Source: an uncultured bacterium
GTDB lineage: Bacteria > Actinomycetota > Coriobacteriia > Coriobacteriales > Coriobacteriaceae
Assembly: GCA_905215195.1 (NCBI GenBank)
Contig: CAJMPF010000001.1
Coordinates: 1 to 39,011, forward strand
Direction: 5' to 3'
Length of the DNA: 39,011 nucleotides
Shown: piece after piece, positions 23,905-32,363 of the stretch
Layout of the letters: each line of letters opens with the position of its first letter
Position numbering within the stretch: position 1 is the stretch's first letter
Translations under genes and position numbers: made by a program
The notes under the pieces: generated by a model
Seen by the model: only the letters and a program-made list of their open reading frames with translations
Databases searched by the model: none
Told to the model about the DNA's origin: nothing

Positions 23905-23931
23905 GGTGCCCGAACTGGGGATCCGGGCACC
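23905..23931 (-). other. Intercistronic hairpin, cassette 1
   Basis: GGTGCCCG (23905-23912) and CGGGCACC (23924-23931) pair perfectly without a T run. It separates the EIICB and glycosidase genes. Comparable hairpins lie in the same gap of cassettes 2 and 3, suggesting mRNA processing or partial termination. Confidence 0.55.
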
Positions 23932-23945
23932 AACAGAGGGAGGAA

Positions 23946-25724
23946 CTAGTCGAGGTTCTCGCGGAGCCACTTGATGGCGCCAGCGGGGTCGCGAGTAAGG
24001 TCGATATATTCCTTACCGCGGGGAGCGAGCAGCTTAATGCCCAGGCGATCGGTGTCGGCCTTCATGTCGTTGTAGTAGCTACGGACCTGCGGGGCAAGCA
24101 CGATAACGTCGTACTGATCCATGATGGCAGTGTGCTGGCCATAAGCGCCTGCGGAGGAAGCGATGTTCTCTCCGGTCTGTGCGGCACCTTCCTTGATGGC
24201 GTTGGCGAGCATGGCAGAGGTGCCGGCGCCGGCGCACAGGACGAGGACCTTCAGACCATCGACATCCTTCTTGGCGGATGCATCGGCAGCGGTCTCGGGC
24301 TGATCGGCGACAGGCTTGCTGTCGGCGGCAGCGGCGGTCGGCTTGACGGAAGCGGCGGTCTGCTCGACAGCGGGCGCAGAGGTGCTGGCGGCGATGGTGG
24401 CAGCACCATCGGATTCGAGACCCAGCTCGGCGGCACGCTCGGCCTCCTGGTCGCAGAGCAGCTTATCGTATGCCTTCAAGAACGGCAGGTAGATGATGGC
24501 GTCCAGCAAGATGATGATCGCGACAAACACCAGGGCGATAAGCTGGAAGTTCGTGGTGATGAAGATGCCGATGGGGGCGGGGGTAGCCCAAGGCACCACG
24601 AAGGAGAAGCCGTTCATGCCCACGTTATCGATAAAGAACTTGGCAACACTCACGTTGACGCAGCCGGCGGCAACAAAGGGGATGAGCATGTAGGGGTTAA
24701 GGATCATCGGCGCGCCAAAGAGCAGCGGTTCGTTAACGGCGAAGGCAACGGGAACGATCGAGGCCTTACCGACGGCTTTGAGCTGCTTGGACTTCATAAA
24801 GAGAATCAGCAGAAGCGGCACGATGAACGTGGCGCCGGTGCCGCCGAACTCACCCACGAGCGACATGTTAAAGGTGAGGGAGTGTGCGGGGTGGCCGCCT
24901 GCCAGAAGAACCTGCAGGTTCTCGGCCTGGTTGGCAAGACGGATGGGGTCGATGCCCGGCTGGACGATCGAGGGGCCGTGGACGCCGATGAACCAGAAGA
25001 ACGCGGTGGCTGCCTGGATAAGGATAAGGCCAGGATAGGTTTCTGCAGCGGTAAAGAGCGGGGAAAGCAGTTTAATAAGCAGCTCAGAGAACGGAACGCC
25101 CATGAGGTTACGCACAACCACATCGATGATGCCGCAGATGATGACGGCGCCGCCAAAGGGGATGATGTCGCGGAAGTTCTGAGCGATGGCGCCCGGGACT
25201 TCCTTGGGCAGCTTAATGGTCAGATCGCGCGAGACGCAGAACTTATAGACCCAAACGGTAATGAACGCGGCGATATAGGCCGAGAACAGACCGCGCGTGC
25301 CCATGCTGGTGCAATCGAAGACCGAAAGCTCGGAGCCGTTGAACTTGGTGGTGAACTGCGTAACAGCGAGCAGCAGCATGCTGCACTGGGCGGCAACCAT
25401 GGTGGAGCCGTCGTTGAGCACCTTGCCGGCGGGCATGCGACGGTTCATGGAAGCCGTGAAGTTCTTGGCAGTGGTGCCGGCAACCATGATGCCCATGACG
25501 CCCATGGTGAAGTTGTACAGCTTGTTGCACCAGTCGATGAGCGGCTGGGGCAGCGTGATGCCAACTACGCCAGGAAGGGTGGCGATCAACAGAAAGATCG
25601 AAGAGGTAAGGACGATGGGCATGCACCCAAGGAATCCGTCCTTGATGGCCTGGAGGTAGATGTTCCTTGAGATCTTCTCAAAGAACGGTTGATGCTTCTC
25701 GAGCATCTTTACGATGGCGTCCAT
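23946..25724 (-). CDS. PTS EIICB, lactose/cellobiose family (cassette 1)
   Basis: The 592-residue fusion has an EIIC channel (residues 1-about 430: MDAIVKMLEKHQPFFEKISR, FFWFIGVHGPSIVQPGIDPI, GGTGATFIVPLLLILFMKSK, FAVNEPLLFGAPMILNPYML with the NEP motif) and a C-terminal EIIB with Cys near 497 in VLVLCAGAGTSAMLAN. The 60-residue linker is rich in Ala, Thr, Ser and Pro (AASTSAPAVEQTAASVKPTA), longer than in LacE. It heads the operon with the glycosidase at 22449, and is divergent from the LacI gene at 26000. It lacks a IIA domain and must borrow one. A beta-galactoside is the probable substrate. Confidence 0.92.
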   Translation of the reverse strand: MDAIVKMLEKHQPFFEKISRNIYLQAIKDGFLGCMPIVLTSSIFLLIATLPGVVGITLPQPLIDWCNKLYNFTMGVMGIMVAGTTAKNFTASMNRRMPAGKVLNDGSTMVAAQCSMLLLAVTQFTTKFNGSELSVFDCTSMGTRGLFSAYIAAFITVWVYKFCVSRDLTIKLPKEVPGAIAQNFRDIIPFGGAVIICGIIDVVVRNLMGVPFSELLIKLLSPLFTAAETYPGLILIQAATAFFWFIGVHGPSIVQPGIDPIRLANQAENLQVLLAGGHPAHSLTFNMSLVGEFGGTGATFIVPLLLILFMKSKQLKAVGKASIVPVAFAVNEPLLFGAPMILNPYMLIPFVAAGCVNVSVAKFFIDNVGMNGFSFVVPWATPAPIGIFITTNFQLIALVFVAIIILLDAIIYLPFLKAYDKLLCDQEAERAAELGLESDGAATIAASTSAPAVEQTAASVKPTAAAADSKPVADQPETAADASAKKDVDGLKVLVLCAGAGTSAMLANAIKEGAAQTGENIASSAGAYGQHTAIMDQYDVIVLAPQVRSYYNDMKADTDRLGIKLLAPRGKEYIDLTRDPAGAIKWLRENLD

Positions 25725-25828
25725 AGAGCTCCTTTGCTACTTGATGCGCGATGCATGTGGATGGAACTGGTCGTCGATGGATGGTCAGGACTGCCCGGAA
25801 ACCTTCCTGCTTAAGGAAGGCATTGCGA

Positions 25829-25869
25829 AATGACAACGTTGTCATTTCGTTAATGACAACGTAAGACAT
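25829..25869. promoter_or_regulatory. LacI-type operators of cassette 1
   Basis: AATGACAACGTTGTCATT (25829-25846) is a perfect palindrome that extends two bases further each side. A second site, AATGACAACGTAAGACAT (25852-25869), starts 23 bases on with only the left half kept. They lie between the EIICB and the divergent lacI gene. Confidence 0.8.
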
Positions 25870-25895
25870 TTTTGGAAGAGCAACAAGGATATACG

Positions 25896-25926
25896 GGTGA
25901 GCGGTCGATATTGTCCGGTAAACGGT
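25896..25926 (+). promoter_or_regulatory. Tandem GGTRARCGGT pair upstream of lacI of cassette 1
   Basis: GGTGAGCGGT (25896-25905) and GGTAAACGGT (25917-25926), 21 bases apart. TTGTCA (25931-25936) and TATGCT (25952-25957) just after may be the -35 and -10 of the lacI gene, placing the pair directly upstream of the promoter. Confidence 0.6.
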
Positions 25927-25999
25927 TGATTTGTCAGTCAGGCAGGTAGTGTATGCTAGAACGAAAAAAACAAGCGATGCAAGACCGACTGGAGAAGTA

Positions 26000-27010
26000 G
26001 TGGCAACGATGGACAAGAAAAATGTCTCAATGAATGATGTGGCAGTTGCCGCGGGTGTTTCTCTCAAGACGGTTTCGCGTGTGATCAACGAGCCCGGTAG
26101 CGTGCGAGAGTCGACACGCGATAAGGTCCATTCCGCAATGGAGGCGCTCGGGTTTCGAGCCAACTTTGCCGCGCGTTCACTCAAGTTGGGCCGTTACGGG
26201 TGCATCGGCGTGGTGATGTTCCACTTGTCGGGCGGTGCCGTGGACATGATTGACGGTATCGCCGATGCCGCCGAAGAACGCGGCTTTGCGCTCACGATGA
26301 TCAAAAAGCGGGCTGGGGAGAAGATGACCCTTGCCGAAGCGGCGCGTAGGATGTCGCAGCTTCCCGTCGACGGCATGATCTTCAACCTGCGTCAGATGGT
26401 CGATGACTTTGATACCTTTGAGGCGCCGAAAGACCTCAAGACGGTGATTATCACACCGATGGAACATCCTACCTGCTCTACCGTCAGTGACGATCAAGAG
26501 GGTGGTGCGCGCATGGCGTGCGAGTACTTCTTGAATCGCGGGCATAAAAACGTGTACTTCGTCTCTGGTAAGAAAGAGTCGCTGTCGAGCCAGTGCCGTA
26601 TGAAAGGTTGGCGTGCGGCGCTCGAGGCGCGTGGCATTGAGCCGCCCGAGCCTCTGCAAGGCGATTGGAATGCGGATAGTGGCTATGCCGCGGGCCTTGT
26701 GCTTGCCGAAAAGCCCGATTGCACGGCGGTCCTCGCTGCTAACGACTGCATGGCAAACGGCGTGATGATGGCTCTACGTGACAAAGGGCTCAGTGTGCCC
26801 GACGACGTGTCCGTGATCGGCTTCGACGATGAGCTCTACAAGACGATACCTAATTCGATTCTGACGTCGGTGAAGTTTCGCCACCGCGAGCTGGGCGTCC
26901 GTGCGCTTAACGAGGTCGTCGCAGGTCTGGAAGCCCCGAGCTCCAGAAGCCGTACGCTCGTCTCGGGCGTGTTGGTCGAGCGTTCCAGCGTAAAGGACCT
27001 GCGGGCGTAG
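26000..27010 (+). CDS. LacI-family regulator (cassette 1)
   Basis: The 336-residue protein has a LacI HTH: VSMNDVAVAAGVSLKTVSRV, hinge FRANFAARSLKLGRYGCIGV, then a periplasmic-binding-like sensor of about 270 residues (AVLAANDCMANGVMMALRDK, VPDDVSVIGFDDELY). The recognition helix starts Leu-Lys, differing from Arg-Gln and Glu-Gln in the other two paralogs. Start: GTG at 26000 with GGAG five bases upstream, or ATG nine bases on. It is divergent from the EIICB-glycosidase operon and most likely represses it through the AATGACAACGTTGTCATT sites. The inducer is probably a phosphorylated or free galactoside. Confidence 0.9.
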   Translation: MATMDKKNVSMNDVAVAAGVSLKTVSRVINEPGSVRESTRDKVHSAMEALGFRANFAARSLKLGRYGCIGVVMFHLSGGAVDMIDGIADAAEERGFALTMIKKRAGEKMTLAEAARRMSQLPVDGMIFNLRQMVDDFDTFEAPKDLKTVIITPMEHPTCSTVSDDQEGGARMACEYFLNRGHKNVYFVSGKKESLSSQCRMKGWRAALEARGIEPPEPLQGDWNADSGYAAGLVLAEKPDCTAVLAANDCMANGVMMALRDKGLSVPDDVSVIGFDDELYKTIPNSILTSVKFRHRELGVRALNEVVAGLEAPSSRSRTLVSGVLVERSSVKDLRA

Positions 27011-27027
27011 ACGTGCTCGGCCTGTTT

Positions 27028-27243
27028 GTCTTAATCTGTAACAGCTGGGACCCAAAAACTCGGCTAGATGTTACAGATCGAGATTTTTGGCCCGGCTTAT
27101 TCCGTTTGTCTCGATCTGTAACAACTAGACGGTCAAAAGTGGTCTACATGTTACAGATTGAGATTTTCGGCTTGGCCTGTGCGTTCATCTCGATCTGTAA
27201 CAGCTAGGACCGAAAAACTCGGCTAGATGTTACAGATTGAGAT
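27028..27243. repeat. Three 57-bp hairpin repeats (copies 5-7)
   Basis: Copies at 27028-27084, 27108-27164 and 27187-27243. The third changes both arm ends together (GTTCATCTC...GAGATGAAC), so pairing is kept. They lie between the convergent lacI and EIICB genes. Apart from these and the terminator, 27011-27342 holds no gene. Confidence 0.88.
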
Positions 27244-27271
27244 GAACAGGAGGACGGGTGCGGTCTAAACA

Positions 27272-27310
27272 AAATGGCCCGCGCATCACACATCGATGCA
27301 CGGGCCATTT
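27272..27310. terminator. Terminator of cassette 2, both strands
   Basis: AAATGGCCCGCGCATC (27272-27287) and GATGCACGGGCCATTT (27295-27310) pair with one mismatch; on the reverse strand TTTTG follows. Confidence 0.88.
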
Positions 27311-27342
27311 ATTGTCTGCAAGCGGCAGGTGGTGTCAGCGTC

Positions 27343-29103
27343 TTATGCCTCGAGGTTTTCCTCGATCCAGGCGACGGCACCCTTGGGATCCTTAGTGAGG
27401 TCGATGTACTGTTTGCCCTTGGGCGACAGCAGCGTGATGCCCAGGCGGTCGGTGTCGGCCTTCATCTCGTTGTAATAGGTGCGAACCTGCGGAGCCAGGA
27501 CGATGACGTTGTACTGGTCCATGATGGCGTAGTGGCTGCCGTAGGCACCGGCGTTGGCGGTAATGTCGATGCCCAGCTCGTCGGCGCCTTCCTTAAGCGC
27601 GTTGGCGAGCAGTGCAGAGGTGCCGGCGCCAGCGCACAGAACCAGAACCCTCAGATCCTTGCCCTTAAGGGCGGACGGAGCTGCGGAGGCCTCAGTGGCA
27701 GAAGCGGTCTCGACAACAGGAGCCTCAACGGCGGGGGCGGCAGCGGTCTTGACGGCCTTGGTCTCCTCGGCCTCTTCTTCGGCCAGGGTCTCGGCCTCCT
27801 GCTTGCACAGGACGTTGTCGTAGGCCTTGCAGAACGGGTAGTAGATCAAGAAGTCAACGACCAGCAGGACGACAACCAGGACCAGAGAGATCGGCTGGAA
27901 GTTGGTGTCGATGAAGGTGCCGATCGGTCCGGGGAGTGCCCACGGCATGGCATAGATAAAGCCGTTCATGCCCAAAAAGTCGATGAAGAACTTACCAATG
28001 AGGACGTTGGCCACGGGGGCAAACAGGAACGGGATCAGGAAGTACGGGTTGAGGATGATGGGCGCGGCGAACAGCAGCGGCTCGTTGACGGCGAACATCA
28101 CGGGCACGACAGAGGCTTTGCCGACGGCCTTGAGCTGCTTGGAGCGCATAAAGAGCAGGAAGATGATCGGGACAATGAACGTGGCGCCGGTGCCGCCGAG
28201 TTCGCCGATGTAGTTACCGAAGTTTTCGGTCAGGGCGAGGGCGGGGTGACCGCCGGCCTGCAGCGTGGCGAGGTTGGTGGTGATGTTGCCAAACAGCGCG
28301 GCGTTGAGGGCAGGCTTAACGACCGAGGGGCCGTGGATGCCCATGAACCAGAACAGCGGGATCATGAACCAGATGAGGGCGAGGCCGGCGTAGGAATCGG
28401 CAGCGGCGAACAGCGGGCTCACCAGCGTGGAGATGACGTTGGCAAACGGGACGGCCAAGCAGGTGCGGCAGATAACGTCGATGACGGCGACAAACAGGAT
28501 GGAGAAGCTGAAGGCGAAGATGTCGCGGAAGTTCTGGGCGATGGCGCCGGGGACTTCTTTGGGCAGCTTGATGGTGATGTCTCGCTTAATGCAGAAGGCA
28601 TAGATGTTGACCGTGGCAAATGCGGCGACAAAGGAGCTCAGCAGGCCCTTGGTGCCCATGTTGTCGGTAAAGAACACCGAGACATCGGCGCCGTCGATCT
28701 TGGCACTCGTCTGGGTAACGGCCAAGATGAGCATAGCGCACATGGCGGCGACCATGGTGCTCGTGGCGTTGATGGCCTTGCCAGCAGGCATGCGGCGGTT
28801 CTTGGAGCCGGTCAGCGCGCTTGCGGTGGTGCCGGCGACCATGATGCCCACGACGCCCATCGTGAAGTTGTAAACCTTGTTGCAGAAGTTCACGACGTCG
28901 ACGTTCCACCAGTCGGGCAGCGTAAAGCCGCCGACCGTGGCGACAACGCCCGGCAGGGTCGAAATAAGCAGGAAGACAGAAGAAGACAGGATGATGGGCA
29001 TTGCTGCCAAAAAGCCGTCTTTAATGGCCTGAAGGTAGATGTTCTTAGAGACCTTGTCGAAGTACGGCTGACCTTTCTCCAAGAACTTAACGATCGATTC
29101 CAT
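27343..29103 (-). CDS. PTS EIICB, lactose/cellobiose family (cassette 2)
   Basis: The 586-residue fusion has EIIC motifs FFDKVSKNIYLQAIKDGFLA-like at the N-terminus, FWFMGIHGPSVVKPALNAAL near 265, GGTGATFIVPIIFLLFMRSK near 315 and FAVNEPLLFAAPIILNPYFL near 345, and an EIIB with Cys near 490 in VLVLCAGAGTSALLAN. The linker is Ala/Glu-rich (EEAEETKAVKTAAAPAVEAP). It is the second gene after the glycosidase at 29280, the reverse of the order in cassettes 1 and 3. AGGAG stands before the ATG. It has no IIA domain. Its EIIC resembles that of cassette 1 more than LacE. Confidence 0.92.
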   Translation of the reverse strand: MESIVKFLEKGQPYFDKVSKNIYLQAIKDGFLAAMPIILSSSVFLLISTLPGVVATVGGFTLPDWWNVDVVNFCNKVYNFTMGVVGIMVAGTTASALTGSKNRRMPAGKAINATSTMVAAMCAMLILAVTQTSAKIDGADVSVFFTDNMGTKGLLSSFVAAFATVNIYAFCIKRDITIKLPKEVPGAIAQNFRDIFAFSFSILFVAVIDVICRTCLAVPFANVISTLVSPLFAAADSYAGLALIWFMIPLFWFMGIHGPSVVKPALNAALFGNITTNLATLQAGGHPALALTENFGNYIGELGGTGATFIVPIIFLLFMRSKQLKAVGKASVVPVMFAVNEPLLFAAPIILNPYFLIPFLFAPVANVLIGKFFIDFLGMNGFIYAMPWALPGPIGTFIDTNFQPISLVLVVVLLVVDFLIYYPFCKAYDNVLCKQEAETLAEEEAEETKAVKTAAAPAVEAPVVETASATEASAAPSALKGKDLRVLVLCAGAGTSALLANALKEGADELGIDITANAGAYGSHYAIMDQYNVIVLAPQVRTYYNEMKADTDRLGITLLSPKGKQYIDLTKDPKGAVAWIEENLEA

Positions 29104-29211
29104 AGTTCACGCTCCTCTTTGCATGAAATCTAAATGGCATGGACGTTGAAAACCTATATGGTCTCCCGCTTGCTAAAAGCCCGGGTGCAGGCGGGGTCGG
29201 TCCCAGGGAGA

Positions 29212-29258
29212 GAGAGGGGAGCGGCTGGGTTTGTATCGCATAGGGCCGCTCCCCTCTC
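29212..29258 (-). other. Intercistronic hairpin, cassette 2
   Basis: GAGAGGGGAGCGGC (29212-29225) and GCCGCTCCCCTCTC (29245-29258) are perfectly complementary (14 bp). No T run follows. It lies between the glycosidase stop and the EIICB start. Confidence 0.65.
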
Positions 29259-29279
29259 GGGGGAAAGCGAGGCGATGCG

Positions 29280-30722
29280 CTACTGCGCGTCCGCCATAGT
29301 GTCGGCGAGCTCCTTGTACCAGAGTGCCGACTGCTTGATGTAGCGTTTTTGCGTGTCGAAGTCGATGTAGAACAGGCCGTAGCGCTTGTTATAGCCATTG
29401 GCCCACGAGAACTGGTCCTGCAGGCTCCAGATAAAGTAGCCCTGGACGTCGACGCCCTCGGCACGCGCCTGGAGCACCTTCTCCATGTGCTGGTCGACAA
29501 AGTCGATGCGCTCGGGATCGGCGACGATGCCGTTTGCGTCGGGCTCGGGGTCCTTGTGGCCCAGGCCGTTTTCGGTGATATAGATGACGGGGAGGTTGGG
29601 ATAGGTGGCGCTGATGTGCTTGAGCGTGTCGTAGAGGCCTTGCGGGTAGATGAGCCAATCCCAGTCGGTGGTGGGGATACCCGGCATATCGACCTGCTGC
29701 CCGACGCCCTTAAACTTAAAGCACGAGGTGCCCTTGTCTCCGGTGCCGTTAAAGCTGTTGGTTGACTCGCCATCGTAGGCGGCGATAAACGCCGACTGAT
29801 AGTAGTTGAGGCCGAACATATCGTTGCGGGGCGCCGCCTTGGCGAGCTCCTCCATGTCGCTGTCCTCAACCGTAAGTGTGGCGTTGTTGGCACGCAGAAT
29901 CTCGTTGATGAGTGAGAGGGTGCGCGCGGAGTAGTGACCCAGGAAGGCGCCGTCCATGATGAAGTCGGTGTAGAAGGCGTTGTACAGGTCGGCGGCGTGC
30001 TGGTCGGCGGGCGAGTCGGTGGCAGGATATGCCGGCGTCAGGACGTTGACCATGCCAATGCGTCCGCCCAGGTGCTCGGTCTCGTCAAGATCCTTATACA
30101 GGTTGACGGCGCGGGCGTGGGCAACGAGCTCGTTGTGCTGGCTCTGGATGCCGCTCGTCACATCAAAGTGATGGTTGGGCGGGAAGTTGCCTTGGATGTA
30201 TTGGGAGTGCGAGAGGCTGATGAGCTCGTTGATGGTGAACCAATTTTTGACCTCGCGGAACTCGCGGAAGCAGAACTCGGCATAGCGCACATAGGCGTCG
30301 ACGGTCTTGCGGTTGAGCCAGTCGCCCTGGTTGAACAGGGCGGCGGGGGAGTCAAAGTGATGCAGGGACACATAGGGCTCGACGCCATACTTTTTGCAGC
30401 AGGCGAACAGCTCGTGGTAGTGCTTAACGCCCTCGGAGAGGGGTTCGGCATCGTCGCCGTTGGGGAAGATGCGGGTCCAGGCGATGGACACACGAATGGC
30501 GTTGAGTCCATGCTCGGCAGAAAGGCGGATATCCTCCTCGTAGCGGTTGTAGAAATCACTGGCCGGGTCGGGCAAAAAGCGACCCTGGGCGACAAGGTAA
30601 TCGTCCCACATGGTCTTACCCTTGCCTGCCACCTTCGTGGAACCTTCCGTTTGGTACGCGGCGGTTGCGGCGCCCCAAACAAAGCCCTTCGGCAGCTGCT
30701 GTACGCGGTTTAGCAAAGACAT
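29280..30722 (-). CDS. GH1 6-phospho-glycosidase, LacG-like (cassette 2)
   Basis: The 480-residue GH1 enzyme starts MSLLNRVQQLPKGFVWGAAT; the ATG has AGGG nine bases upstream, and another ATG two codons earlier is also possible. Acid/base Glu is in WFTINELI (TINE instead of TFNE), nucleophile in VIYITENGLGHKD, and FSWANGYNKRYGLFYIDFDT carries the Ser-Trp...Lys-x-Tyr set of 6-phospho-galactosidases. It is the most divergent of the three paralogs (for example FPPNHHFDVTSGIQSQHNEL has no counterpart in wording), and here it is the first gene of its operon, next to the LacI operators. Its substrate may therefore differ. Confidence 0.87.
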   Translation of the reverse strand: MSLLNRVQQLPKGFVWGAATAAYQTEGSTKVAGKGKTMWDDYLVAQGRFLPDPASDFYNRYEEDIRLSAEHGLNAIRVSIAWTRIFPNGDDAEPLSEGVKHYHELFACCKKYGVEPYVSLHHFDSPAALFNQGDWLNRKTVDAYVRYAEFCFREFREVKNWFTINELISLSHSQYIQGNFPPNHHFDVTSGIQSQHNELVAHARAVNLYKDLDETEHLGGRIGMVNVLTPAYPATDSPADQHAADLYNAFYTDFIMDGAFLGHYSARTLSLINEILRANNATLTVEDSDMEELAKAAPRNDMFGLNYYQSAFIAAYDGESTNSFNGTGDKGTSCFKFKGVGQQVDMPGIPTTDWDWLIYPQGLYDTLKHISATYPNLPVIYITENGLGHKDPEPDANGIVADPERIDFVDQHMEKVLQARAEGVDVQGYFIWSLQDQFSWANGYNKRYGLFYIDFDTQKRYIKQSALWYKELADTMADAQ

Positions 30723-30841
30723 ATGCATACACCCTCTCGTCTCGCTGTTCGATATTGTGCGTTTGCGCTCAGGAGGCTCCCTGGTTAGCGTTCAGCGGTG
30801 AAAAAGCCCGATAAACACTATCTTAAAATGATTAGAACCAA

Positions 30842-30881
30842 AATGAGCACGTGAACATTTGACAATGAGCACGTTAACATC
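30842..30881. promoter_or_regulatory. LacI-type operators of cassette 2, tandem
   Basis: AATGAGCACGTGAACATT (30842-30859) and AATGAGCACGTTAACATC (30864-30881), 22 bases apart, upstream of the glycosidase-EIICB operon. Confidence 0.78.
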
Positions 30882-30919
30882 CGGCTGGGATGAATAGAAA
30901 CAAAACAACTTCAAACAGC

Positions 30920-30950
30920 CGCGAACGGTTGTATTTGTTCGGTAAGCGGT
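30920..30950 (+). promoter_or_regulatory. Tandem GGTRARCGGT pair upstream of lacI of cassette 2
   Basis: CGCGAACGGT (30920-30929) and GGTAAGCGGT (30941-30950), 21 bases apart. TTGACA at 30956-30961 follows as a possible -35, with TATATG at 30980-30985 as a weak -10. Confidence 0.6.
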
Positions 30951-30995
30951 TTTGATTGACAGAAGTTTTCATGTTGTGGTATATGGCTCGGGTAT

Positions 30996-31013
30996 CATGA
31001 GCACGTTATCAAT
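30996..31013 (+). promoter_or_regulatory. Third LacI-type operator of cassette 2
   Basis: CATGAGCACGTTATCAAT matches the other two cassette 2 sites in 13 or more positions and lies after the proposed -10 of the lacI gene, which fits autoregulation. Confidence 0.65.
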
Positions 31014-31063
31014 GTATGTACGATGCGCCATGGGCGCGGGGAATAGTTGGGAAGCAGGTTAGC

Positions 31064-32101
31064 GTGGAAGGCATGGATCAGCAGACAAGGAATGGTCGTT
31101 CGGCGAGCGCGGCAGAGGTTGCGGCGCTCGCTGGCGTGAGCCGCCAGACTGTGTCTCGCGTGGTCAACGGTATGCCCAACGTGACGGAAAAGACGCGCAA
31201 GCGTGTGCTGGCCGCCATGGAAGAGCTGGGCTTTCGTCCCAATTTTGCTGGAGCGGCGTTGCGCGGCGGGTCGTATCGTTCTATTGGCCTGTGCATGTAC
31301 AACATCACACGTGTCGGTAACCTGGCGACGCTCGAGGGTATCATGCAAGCGGCGCGCGAGCACGATTTTGCCGTCACTATGATCGAGATGGGCGGCGACA
31401 AGCCCTATGCACTTGCCGATGCCTCGCGCCGCATGGTCGAGCGACCCGTCGACGGCATGATTCTCAACATGAACCGCATGGCTCCCGATTTTGAGGAGTT
31501 TGTTCCCCAGCCGGGAGTGCGAACGGTCATCCTGTCCATGTATGCGCATCCGCGCTGCACGACGATCGACTCCGACCAGTATGGTTCGTGCGAGCTGTTG
31601 ACCAATTATCTGCTGGAACATGGTCACTCGAATATGCGGTTTGTGGCGGGTCCGGAAAACTCGATTTCCTCACGTTTTCGTGAGGCCGGTTGGCGCGATA
31701 CGCTGGGTCGTGCTCATGTCGATGCCGCTCCGATGCTGCGTGGCGATTGGAGTGCGGACAGTGGGTACGCCATGGGCGAGCGGATTGCGGCCGAGGTGCT
31801 TGCCGGCGGGTCGCAGGCGCCGACTGCCGTGCTTGCGGCAAATGACCAGATGGCGCTGGGCGTTATCGCCGCGCTCGAGAACGCGGGCCTGTCCGTGCCC
31901 GACGACGTGAGCGTGGTTGGTATCGACGACGCACTCGAGGGACTTGTTCCTCACAATCGGCTGACGACGCTGCGATTTGATTTGCGCGGTGTCGGTAAGC
32001 TTGCGTTTGAGGCGGCGATTGGAGAGAGCTCGTCTATCGAGGCGATTCATGTGCCGAGCACGCTGGTCGAACGCTCGACTGTTAGGGACATACGGGGTTA
32101 G
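31064..32101 (+). CDS. LacI-family regulator (cassette 2)
   Basis: The 345-residue protein has the HTH ASAAEVAALAGVSRQTVSRV, hinge RPNFAGAALRGGSYRSIGLC and the sensor domain (YAHPRCTTIDSDQYGSCELL, AVLAANDQMALGVIAALENA, VPDDVSVVGIDDAL). The recognition helix starts Arg-Gln. I take GTG at 31064 (AGG five bases upstream) as start; the ATG at 31073 is an alternative. It is divergent from the glycosidase-EIICB operon, and three AATGAGCACGTTAACATT-type sites lie between, one just before this gene. It should repress the cassette and itself. Confidence 0.9.
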   Translation: MEGMDQQTRNGRSASAAEVAALAGVSRQTVSRVVNGMPNVTEKTRKRVLAAMEELGFRPNFAGAALRGGSYRSIGLCMYNITRVGNLATLEGIMQAAREHDFAVTMIEMGGDKPYALADASRRMVERPVDGMILNMNRMAPDFEEFVPQPGVRTVILSMYAHPRCTTIDSDQYGSCELLTNYLLEHGHSNMRFVAGPENSISSRFREAGWRDTLGRAHVDAAPMLRGDWSADSGYAMGERIAAEVLAGGSQAPTAVLAANDQMALGVIAALENAGLSVPDDVSVVGIDDALEGLVPHNRLTTLRFDLRGVGKLAFEAAIGESSSIEAIHVPSTLVERSTVRDIRG

Positions 32102-32115
32102 GTCCTACTCCGTTT

Positions 32116-32253
32116 GTCTCGATTTGTAACAGGTAGACGGTCAAAAGCGGGCTACGTGTTACAGATTTAGATTCTTCGGAAAGAGCAATCCTGTTCGTCT
32201 AAATCTGTAACAGCTTGGACCCAAAAACTCGGCTAGATGTTACAGATTGAGAC
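32116..32253. repeat. Two 57-bp hairpin repeats (copies 8 and 9)
   Basis: Copies at 32116-32172 and 32197-32253, between the convergent lacI and lacG genes. The arms GTCTCGATTTGTAAC / GTTACAGATTTAGAT and GTCTAAATCTGTAAC / GTTACAGATTGAGAC differ from the consensus at the same stem positions. Confidence 0.85.
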
Positions 32254-32273
32254 AAGCGGCCCCCGAACCGCCC

Positions 32274-32318
32274 AAAAAAGGCCGGGGGCGGCGCGCCGTG
32301 TGACGTGCCGCCCCCGGC
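32274..32318 (-). terminator. Terminator of cassette 3
   Basis: GCCGGGGGCGGC (32281-32292) and GCCGCCCCCGGC (32307-32318) form a very stable 12-bp stem; on the reverse strand six T follow. Confidence 0.92.
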
Positions 32319-32363
32319 TGAGAAATGGGGACAGGTTATGTGGGCAGGCGACCCCGCCAGCCG

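Noticed and set aside
22914..25670. Very long open frame (918 codons) on the forward strand opposite the first lacG and EIICB
   Set aside because: It mirrors two well-recognised genes on the other strand; its residue make-up (Gly, Asp, Val rich, no motif) is that of an antisense shadow in GC-rich DNA. The same holds for 27274-29133, 33886-35712, 14247-15407 and 11388-12917.
16395..32253. The 57-base repeats as a CRISPR array
   Set aside because: Copies are in separate gaps, each is one long hairpin, spacers are not of equal size, and no cas gene is present.
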